From NCBI GenBank assembly GCA_947454485.1, contig CANGJJ010000015.1, forward strand, positions 1 to 47,963: a stretch of 47,963 nt of DNA, in the 5' to 3' direction. Below the pieces are notes generated by a model that was not told the origin of the DNA, searched no databases, and worked only from the letters and a program-made list of their open reading frames with translations. This stretch comes from Beijerinckiaceae bacterium. GTDB taxonomy: Bacteria; Pseudomonadota; Alphaproteobacteria; Rhizobiales; Beijerinckiaceae. Made by a program: the position numbers and the translations under genes. Numbering within the stretch: the first letter of the stretch is position 1; each line of letters opens with the position of its first letter. Positions 42,094 to 47,963 of this stretch are shown one piece after another.

Positions 42094-43062
42094 ATGCTGA
42101 ACCCAACTGCCCCCTCGCGCTCCAGTCGCTTTGCCCTGCTCTTGCTTTGGGTCGCTTTGGCGGCTGGCCTCTTCTATGCGGGCTCCTCGCTTGAATGGGG
42201 GCAGGTTTGGGGCGCTGCGGCGCGCGCTGAACCTGCTTGGCTCATCGCAGCCCTCATCCTCAACTGCGCCAATGCGCCTTTATGGGCGGCGTGTTGGTTC
42301 TGCCTGCTCAGCTTCACCGTGCCATGGCGGCGCTTGGTGGAGGTGCAGAGCGTTGTGCTGGCCAGCGTACAGGCCTTCTCGCTATTGGGAGGTGGTGCCG
42401 CTGCTTGGGTTCTGTCCCTCACACGGTTGAACCTGACACGCCAAGGGGCGTTGTCTTTGCTGGTGCTTGATCAGCTCACCACAGGCTTGGTGAAGATTGT
42501 TTTGATCGGTGCGGCCTTGCTCGTCGTGCCATCTACGCCTCTGCTGCATATTGCAGGTGGTGCGATGATCGCGGGCATGGGCGGCTTTTTGATTGTCTTG
42601 CTGATCGCCAGTCGTAGTCGCGCGAAGATTGTTGACCTCGCCGCCATGCGCACCGGCAAAAGCGCGCAAGTACTGACGTGGATCGCCGAATGGGTTGGGC
42701 ATCTTAAAGTCGTGCAAAGCCCGGCATTGATGGGTGGCGCCATTGGTTTCATGCTCATTCGTCGATTGAGTGAAGGTGTGGCGGGCTATCTCACCGCGAT
42801 CGCTTGCGGCATTGATGTGGGGCCGCAGATCATTCCCCTTATCATTGCCTCGCTCGCCATCGTCACCATCATTCCCTCACCACCGGGGAATGTGGGTCTC
42901 TATGAAATTGCTGTTGTGGCGGCCTATCAATGGCTCGGCGTGCCAGCAGAAACGGCTTTGGCAGCAGCTTTGCTGCAACATGCCAGCTTGCTAATCCCTG
43001 CGCTGATTCCCGGCGCGATTGTGGCAGCCCTTGTTCCGGGCTATGCGCGACATCAGCGATAG
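42094..43062 (+). CDS. LPG synthetase/flippase-like integral membrane protein (UPF0104)
   Basis: 322 aa with about eight hydrophobic segments, matching the lysylphosphatidylglycerol synthase transmembrane region/UPF0104 family of putative lipid flippases. The C-terminal motif PSPPGNVGLYEIAVVAAYQWLGVPAETALAAALLQHA is typical. There is no MprF catalytic domain. The partner glycosyltransferase or lipid is unknown. It overlaps the convergent transglycosylase gene by 10 bp at the 3' ends. Confidence 0.82.
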   Translation: MLNPTAPSRSSRFALLLLWVALAAGLFYAGSSLEWGQVWGAAARAEPAWLIAALILNCANAPLWAACWFCLLSFTVPWRRLVEVQSVVLASVQAFSLLGGGAAAWVLSLTRLNLTRQGALSLLVLDQLTTGLVKIVLIGAALLVVPSTPLLHIAGGAMIAGMGGFLIVLLIASRSRAKIVDLAAMRTGKSAQVLTWIAEWVGHLKVVQSPALMGGAIGFMLIRRLSEGVAGYLTAIACGIDVGPQIIPLIIASLAIVTIIPSPPGNVGLYEIAVVAAYQWLGVPAETALAAALLQHASLLIPALIPGAIVAALVPGYARHQR

Positions 43063-44231
43063 GCGATGAGCGCTTGCAATACGGTGCGAGAGGCAAAGCC
43101 ATCCGCCGGATGAAGCCCCGCTGCACGCTGGAATTGGTGAATGGCCAAGCGCGAGGAAGGGCCAAAGCGCCCATCTATCTTGCCCTCATAGAATTTATGT
43201 TGCGCCAGCAATTGCTGCACTTTCACACGGTCTTCACGCGGTAAAATGGTGAAGGGTTTGGGCCATGCATGTTTGAGGGCTGGGCGCCCCGCAATACGCT
43301 CACTCAAGAGCGAAAGCGCCAAAGCATAAGAATCCGAATTGTTATATTGTTTGAGCACAAAGAAATTGGCGGTGATGAAAACAGCCGGACCTTGAGCACC
43401 TGCCGGCGCAAAAAGGCTGACCTGCGCGCTGGGCTGTATGGCCTGCATAGGCGTCACGGATTTTGTCGTAAAGTCGCGCACCGTGCCATTCAGGCGGGTC
43501 CAGTCGAATGCGTTTGGCACATCAACTTCGCAGCCCCAAGGCAAAGTGCGCTGCCAACCTTCATGCATCAGAAAATTGGCAATGGAGGCGAGTGCGTCTG
43601 GCACGGAGGCCCAAATATCGGGTGCAGCCGAGCCCGCATAACTCAATCCATGTTTGAGATAGGCCGAGGGCATGAATTGCGGATGGCCCATAGCCCCCGC
43701 CCATGAGCCTTTGAATTTGTCTCGCGTAACAAGACCGCGCTCCAGCATCACAAGCGCGGCGATCACTTCTTTAACAAAGCTTTGATTGTCTTTGCGGGTA
43801 TAGGCAAGTGTTGCAAGGCTGCGCACAACGTCGCGATCACCATGGGCGCTGCCAAAATCTGTCTCGAGCCCCCAAGTGGCCAGAATGATGGAGGCTGGTA
43901 CGCCGATGCGCTGTTCAATCACGTGCAGCTCATTCGACCAGCGTTGCATCAAGGCGCGGCCTTTGGCAGCGCGTCCATCAGAGACGGCACTGTTGATATA
44001 TTGCTCGATGGTGCGTTCGAACTCGGCCTGCTGAATGCCGCTGCCCATGAGGCGGGGGTCAGGGGTGAGGGACGCAAAGGCCCTCTCAAAGGTGGCGCGC
44101 GACACATTCGCGTTTTGGGCCTGCGGCCAGAGGCTTTGCAAAAACGATTGGAACGCATCGCCCGCAGCATTGGCGGGCGAGCAGGCGAGGGCGCCCGCGC
44201 CTAATAGCAAGGCGCGGCGCGCTAGCCTCAC
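43053..44231 (-). CDS. Lytic murein transglycosylase (MltB-type)
   Basis: 392 aa periplasmic enzyme that cleaves peptidoglycan glycan strands with 1,6-anhydro product. Signal peptide about 1-23 (ends ANAAG). The catalytic Glu is 123 in ATWGLETDFGS, followed by GAMGHPQFMPSAYLKHGLSY and a C-terminal peptidoglycan-binding domain (about 330-390; KIDGRFGPSSRLAIHQFQRAAGL). ALAC at 14-17 is not a proper lipobox. The start is GTG 44231, overlapping the dioxygenase beta-subunit stop as GTGA, so it is translationally coupled to a catabolic gene. Confidence 0.9.
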   Translation of the reverse strand: MRLARRALLLGAGALACSPANAAGDAFQSFLQSLWPQAQNANVSRATFERAFASLTPDPRLMGSGIQQAEFERTIEQYINSAVSDGRAAKGRALMQRWSNELHVIEQRIGVPASIILATWGLETDFGSAHGDRDVVRSLATLAYTRKDNQSFVKEVIAALVMLERGLVTRDKFKGSWAGAMGHPQFMPSAYLKHGLSYAGSAAPDIWASVPDALASIANFLMHEGWQRTLPWGCEVDVPNAFDWTRLNGTVRDFTTKSVTPMQAIQPSAQVSLFAPAGAQGPAVFITANFFVLKQYNNSDSYALALSLLSERIAGRPALKHAWPKPFTILPREDRVKVQQLLAQHKFYEGKIDGRFGPSSRLAIHQFQRAAGLHPADGFASRTVLQALIAYR

Positions 44232-44728
44232 AGGATGAAGCTCACCGATCCCAGCGAACCAAGCTCATGCGATTTGAGATAGACGCGGCGCTCCTTGATC
44301 TTGAAGGAGGCACCATCGCGCTTCAGGATATGGCGCGTATGGCCAACATATTCGCCCATGCGCTCATAACGGCGATAGCGATGGCAGACGAATTTCGCGC
44401 CCACCGTCACATAGTCACCATCAACGGACAGAATGCGCACATTGCCGATCACGCGCGACAGGCGTGATTTGGGAAACTCCGCGTGGCAATTGGGGTCCAT
44501 GACGCGGATGATGCGCTGGTGAATGCGCTCGCGATCATCCGCGATGATGAACAATGTATCGCGATGATTGCCATCGAGCTCATCATTCGGCGGGATATAA
44601 TAGCCCGCATCATCAGTGAGCAGGGCTTCCCATTCTTTCAGCTGCCAGCTGTCGAGCAGATCAGCTTCCATGAACAGAAAGTCTTCGACCTCGGCGCGGG
44701 TGACGGGCATGGGGTGCTGCATCGTCAT
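44228..44728 (-). CDS. Aromatic-ring-hydroxylating dioxygenase beta subunit
   Basis: 166 aa small subunit (SnoaL-like fold) of a Rieske dioxygenase, structural partner of the alpha subunit. Family pattern: FLFMEADLLDSWQLKEWEALLTDDAGYYIP and the RDTLFIIADDRERIHQRIIR block, then CHRYRRYERMGEYVGHTRHILKR. The ATG at 44728 overlaps the alpha-subunit stop as ATGA. Its own stop overlaps the transglycosylase start. Confidence 0.9.
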   Translation of the reverse strand: MTMQHPMPVTRAEVEDFLFMEADLLDSWQLKEWEALLTDDAGYYIPPNDELDGNHRDTLFIIADDRERIHQRIIRVMDPNCHAEFPKSRLSRVIGNVRILSVDGDYVTVGAKFVCHRYRRYERMGEYVGHTRHILKRDGASFKIKERRVYLKSHELGSLGSVSFIL

Positions 44729-46011
44729 GCCTTGTCTCCCATCATCGCATTCCATTTGCGCCAGAAGAGACGCAGATGGAATTCGTCGCTGTTGAGCTGC
44801 TCGCCATCTTCATGGCCCATGCCGCGCGACATTTCCGACCAGCGATCATCTTCCCAATTGGCCAGACCCTTCTGGACCATTTCGAGCGCTTCGACATCGT
44901 CGGGCGTTGCAAAGCCGCCGGGACCATAGAAGGTGAGGAAGGCGTCGAGACGGCGCGCGCGCGCATTCTCGCTCTCTTCCACCGGCCCCAGCGCCCAAGC
45001 GGTCACATGCATCTTGTCGACGCCATTGGGATAGAATGTGCGGATCGTCACAGATGATCCGTCATTGATGACAAGATTGGGGAAGATGACGAGATTGCGA
45101 TTGGTGTCCGCCACGCGGCGCGCGCGCTCCTCGCCCAAACGCTCCACGAGTTCAGCGCGGATCGCCTCCATCTCGCCCTTGGCCTCTTCGCCATAGAGCG
45201 GGATCCAGGCCGCCACGGGGCGACCACGGAAGTTCACATTGTCTGTGGTGAAGTGGCCATTGCCCAGATCAATGGCGAGGCCCTTGGTCGGCAATACGAG
45301 GCCGGCTTCCTTGGGTGGCTCCACGCGCACACCCGAATTCTTCATGAAGTTGAGCCAGGTCGAATGGGTCGAGGGCAGATGGTAATCATCCACGCTGTTT
45401 TCGACCATCAGCTTCCAGTTGGCGGCAACATCATATTCCTGCGTGCCTGGCAAAACTTCCATCTGGCCTGAAGGCGACTGGTCGATGACAAGATCAATAT
45501 AATCTGTCGTGCGGCCCAGATATTCCTTCAGCGATGGCGCATTGGGATCAAGGTTCAGGAACCAGAAATCTCGATAGCTGTCGAATTGCGCAGGACCACG
45601 CAGGCCAAGATCCTTTTTGTCGAAAGCCTCTGTATAGGCCTCTTCTGAAGGCACACGCGCCAGCTCGCCATCATTGCCATAGATCCAGCCGTGATAGACG
45701 CACATGAAGCGGCGCGCATTGCCGCAGCGCTCGGCACTGACAATTGCACCGCGATGGCGGCAGGTGTTGAAGTGGCAGCGGATCTGACCCTTCTGGTCGC
45801 GCACGAAGATCACCGGGCGGCCAGCGACTTTGCGGGTGACGAAATCGCCGGGCTTCTTCAGCTCGGAGGCATGACCGACATAGATCCAGCATTTGGAGAA
45901 GATCTTTTGCATCTCCTGCCGCAGGATATCCTCCGACACGTGGACGATCCGGTCGAGAAGGAAGACGCCCTTCTCTTTGTCGTCGATCACATAGGAGCCA
46001 TTGGCGGCCAT
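44725..46011 (-). CDS. Aromatic-ring-hydroxylating dioxygenase alpha subunit
   Basis: 428 aa catalytic subunit. The Rieske [2Fe-2S] ligands are C84, H86, C104 and H107 (CRHRGA ... CVYHGW). The mononuclear iron site is in NSVDDYHLPSTHSTW (H211, H216) with the third ligand expected near TPDDVEALE. The ATG at 46011 is preferred (GAGGG 7 bases upstream, MAANGSYVIDD); an ATG at 46086 would add 25 residues without a ribosome site. From memory it resembles p-cumate/benzoate-type dioxygenases rather than naphthalene types; the substrate is unknown. No reductase is in the window; a Rieske ferredoxin is encoded divergently. Confidence 0.9.
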   Translation of the reverse strand: MAANGSYVIDDKEKGVFLLDRIVHVSEDILRQEMQKIFSKCWIYVGHASELKKPGDFVTRKVAGRPVIFVRDQKGQIRCHFNTCRHRGAIVSAERCGNARRFMCVYHGWIYGNDGELARVPSEEAYTEAFDKKDLGLRGPAQFDSYRDFWFLNLDPNAPSLKEYLGRTTDYIDLVIDQSPSGQMEVLPGTQEYDVAANWKLMVENSVDDYHLPSTHSTWLNFMKNSGVRVEPPKEAGLVLPTKGLAIDLGNGHFTTDNVNFRGRPVAAWIPLYGEEAKGEMEAIRAELVERLGEERARRVADTNRNLVIFPNLVINDGSSVTIRTFYPNGVDKMHVTAWALGPVEESENARARRLDAFLTFYGPGGFATPDDVEALEMVQKGLANWEDDRWSEMSRGMGHEDGEQLNSDEFHLRLFWRKWNAMMGDKA

Positions 46012-46147
46012 CTGCGAGCCCTCACTGAGAGATTGATTGGTCGCATCAATAGTTTTCACCCCGGAGGGTGTCAATTCGCTGCCCATTTGGCATAAGGGGG
46101 CCAGATTCGCTGCTTGGCGGCACTTAGGAACCTAACCGGAGGGGCGC

Positions 46148-46471
46148 ATGTCTGCCGAAAAGTCGCTGTTGCTGTGCAAGGTCGCCGATCTTGCACCCGG
46201 CTCCGTCCGCAAAGTCGAGCGCACCGATGGGCCTGCGCTTGCGGTTTATAATGTCGATGGCTCCTTTTATGCCACGGACGATTGCTGCACCCATGGCCTC
46301 TCCAGCCTGTCTGAAGGCCAGCTCGACGGCGAACTGATCGAATGCTCGCTTCATTTCGGCGGCTTTGATGTGCGCACGGGCAAAGCCGTCCTCGCGCCTT
46401 GCTCTATCGACATCAAGACCTATGCCGTCGAAGTGCGCGGTGAAGAGGTCTACGCACTTCTGGACAGCTGA
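46148..46471 (+). CDS. Rieske [2Fe-2S] ferredoxin
   Basis: 107 aa soluble electron carrier of the BphF/CmtAd type. The cluster ligands are C47/H49 (CCTHG) and C66/H69 (CSLHFGGFD). GGAGGGG precedes the ATG at 46148. It diverges from the dioxygenase alpha gene across about 135 bp and probably supplies electrons to it. It is the first of three same-direction genes. Confidence 0.93.
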   Translation: MSAEKSLLLCKVADLAPGSVRKVERTDGPALAVYNVDGSFYATDDCCTHGLSSLSEGQLDGELIECSLHFGGFDVRTGKAVLAPCSIDIKTYAVEVRGEEVYALLDS

Positions 46472-46536
46472 AGCCTTGGGCTTGCGGCGCCTGACGGCCG
46501 GTGCGATTGTCGCCCCCACAACAAGGGGGAGGCCGC

Positions 46537-47427
46537 ATGGGCGCGAAGGTGTTTATGGATTACGATCAGGCTGAGCTTGATCGGTGCTACGATCAGGCGA
46601 ATTTCGCGCCCAATCAGTCCATGGTCCATTCCCGCACGGATGTGAACAGCGCCATGGCGCGCGAGCGTCTGGGCGGTTTCGAGCGTCTGTCATATGGCCT
46701 GACCGAGATCGAAAAACTCGATCTCTTTCGCGCCGCTGAGCCCGGCCAGCCCATTGTTTTGTTCATTCATGGCGGTGCTTGGCGCTCTGGGGCCTCGGCG
46801 CGCTGTCATGCTCCCGCAGAGATGTTTCGCGCGGCGGGTGTGAATTATATCGCCGTCGACTTCAACAATATCGACGAAGTGGGCGGTGTGCTCGATCCCA
46901 TGATCGACCAAGTGCGCCGTGCGGTGGCTTGGGTCTGGCAGAATGCCAAGAGCTTCAACGCCGACCCCGAGCAGATCTATGTCATCGGCCATTCGTCGGG
47001 CGCGCATCTGACGGGCAATATTCTCACAACCGATTGGCAGGGGGCTTATGGCGTCCCCAATACGGTTTTGAAAGGCGGCCTCGTTATCAGCGGCATGTAT
47101 GAACTGTTGCCGGTCAGCCTCTCGGCTCGCTCCAAATATGTGAAATTTTCCGACCAGATGGTCGAGGATTTCTCCTCGCTGCGCCATCTTGATCGGCTCC
47201 ATTGTCCGGTTACGGTCCTCTATGGCAGCGAAGAGTCTCCCGAATTCATTCGTCAGAACACGGTCTTTGCCGAAGCGGTCGAGAAGCTGGGCAAGCTGCG
47301 CGAATTGGTTGTGGCCAAGGGCTATAATCACTTCGAAATACTTGAGACCCTCAGTAATCCCTTCGGGGTCGTTGGCCGCGCCGCGCTCAAAATGGTGGGC
47401 CGCGCATTGGTCGGGAAGCAGATCTGA
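46537..47427 (+). CDS. Alpha/beta hydrolase, kynurenine formamidase-like
   Basis: 296 aa serine hydrolase: HGGAW oxyanion motif near 80, nucleophile elbow GHSSGAH near 155, ESPEFIRQNTVF and the catalytic His in YNHFEILETL near 270. It shares the general plan of the hydrolase at 34792 (HGGYW ... GSSAGGH ... NHFD), so the two may be paralogues. The ATG at 46537 has GGGGGAGG upstream. Its stop overlaps the next start (TGATG). It probably acts on an ester, lactone or amide in the same aromatic pathway as the dioxygenase. Confidence 0.86.
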   Translation: MGAKVFMDYDQAELDRCYDQANFAPNQSMVHSRTDVNSAMARERLGGFERLSYGLTEIEKLDLFRAAEPGQPIVLFIHGGAWRSGASARCHAPAEMFRAAGVNYIAVDFNNIDEVGGVLDPMIDQVRRAVAWVWQNAKSFNADPEQIYVIGHSSGAHLTGNILTTDWQGAYGVPNTVLKGGLVISGMYELLPVSLSARSKYVKFSDQMVEDFSSLRHLDRLHCPVTVLYGSEESPEFIRQNTVFAEAVEKLGKLRELVVAKGYNHFEILETLSNPFGVVGRAALKMVGRALVGKQI

Positions 47428-47963
47428 TGAAGGCCGCCATCATCCACGCCTTCGGGCCGCCACAGAATTTGCGCTACGAAGAAGTTCCTGACCCCAAGCC
47501 CGCATTGGGCGAGGTGCGGATCAAGGTCCATGCGGCTACCGTCAACCGTGTGCTGGATGTGTCGCTGCGCGCGGGCAAAGAGGGTTTTCGCGGCCCGGTC
47601 CTGCCACTCATTCCCGGCGTGGATTGCGCTGGCATTGTGGATGCGGTGGGCGAGGGTGTCACCCGCTTTAAGGTCGGCGACCATGTGGCCTCAGCCGGTA
47701 TGATGCCGCTTCAGCCATGCCCGGAGGATGGGGCAGGCTATAGTGGTCCTGTCGGTATGATGGGCATCAAGCGCCCTGGCGGCTTTGCCGAACTTGTCTG
47801 CGTCTCGGCCTCCAAAACCAATCTCCTGCCCAAAAGCCTCGACTTCCACGAGGCGGCTGTGGTCATGCGCCACTGCCCGACAGCCTGGAATCTCATTTGC
47901 AATGTCGCCCAGCTGAAGGCTGGCGAATGGATCTTGATCCTCGGGGCCAGCGGCAATTTGGGT
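47427..47963 (+). CDS. Zinc-type alcohol dehydrogenase/quinone oxidoreductase, partial
   Basis: First 179 codons of a medium-chain dehydrogenase/reductase; the gene runs past the right edge. The GroES-like start MKAAIIHAFGPPQNLRYEEVP, the IPGVDCAGIVDAVGEGV block and the beginning of the Rossmann motif (ILGASGNLG) are seen. The usual catalytic zinc Cys after the N-terminal strands is absent (AATVNRVLD), which suggests the quinone oxidoreductase branch. Overlaps the preceding hydrolase stop. Confidence 0.88.
   Translation, partial: MKAAIIHAFGPPQNLRYEEVPDPKPALGEVRIKVHAATVNRVLDVSLRAGKEGFRGPVLPLIPGVDCAGIVDAVGEGVTRFKVGDHVASAGMMPLQPCPEDGAGYSGPVGMMGIKRPGGFAELVCVSASKTNLLPKSLDFHEAAVVMRHCPTAWNLICNVAQLKAGEWILILGASGNLG

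Overview
The window reads as chromosomal DNA of an alphaproteobacterium, most likely of the Hyphomicrobiales (Rhizobiales). Three things point there: the short (440-residue) alphaproteobacterial-type ProS, the gene order proS-lolC-lolD-dnaE, and a LexA box of the alphaproteobacterial direct-repeat type (GAAC-N7-GAAC). Genus cannot be settled by eye. Genes are dense, many are translationally coupled (ATGA/GTGA overlaps), and no insertion sequence, phage gene, rRNA or CRISPR array is visible. The left edge holds a possible small RNA; the right edge cuts a zinc-type dehydrogenase gene.

Layout. (1) 0.5-10.5 kb, plus strand, housekeeping: proS, lolC/E, lolD, a 32-codon membrane peptide gene behind a promoter carrying a LexA box, dnaE, tRNA-Glu(TTC), uppP and an ABC-F ATPase. 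(2) 10.5-17.4 kb, small-molecule catabolism: LysR regulator, two Bug/TctC-type periplasmic binding proteins, a PrpF/GalD-type isomerase, an acyl-CoA thioesterase, an FMN 2-hydroxyacid dehydrogenase, and a TAXI-like binding-protein homologue without signal peptide. (3) 17.4-22.1 kb, minus strand: one coupled operon with three successive SGNH esterases, an MBOAT O-acyltransferase and a small membrane protein, probably an envelope polymer O-acylation system. (4) 22.4-23.9 kb: a MESH1/SAH-like HD hydrolase convergent with a WYL regulator. (5) 24.3-29.2 kb, minus strand: a NicC-like flavin monooxygenase, a Bug receptor and a two-subunit molybdenum hydroxylase, together resembling the first two steps of nicotinate/N-heteroaromatic oxidation. 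(6) 29.4-34.6 kb: secreted proteins of unknown role, UspA, a PNPOx-like flavoprotein, another Bug receptor with a MetE/UROD-like partner, and a small exported protein. (7) 34.8-41.8 kb, minus strand: an operon with a KynB-like hydrolase, a complete Liv-type ABC importer, a 3-hydroxyanthranilate 3,4-dioxygenase homologue and a DHDPS-superfamily lyase with altered active-site motifs. (8) 42-48 kb: an LPG-flippase-like membrane protein, a lytic transglycosylase coupled to a Rieske dioxygenase alpha/beta pair, a divergent Rieske ferredoxin, a second KynB-like hydrolase and the dehydrogenase at the edge.

Taken together, the right two thirds look like an accessory island for uptake (Liv ABC, four Bug receptors) and oxidation of aromatic or N-heteroaromatic acids. 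The most unusual items are the putative SOS-controlled micro-membrane protein upstream of dnaE, the pairing of an HAAO-like ring-cleavage enzyme with an atypical aldolase, and the triple-SGNH/MBOAT operon. All functional names come from reading motifs by eye; no database search was possible.
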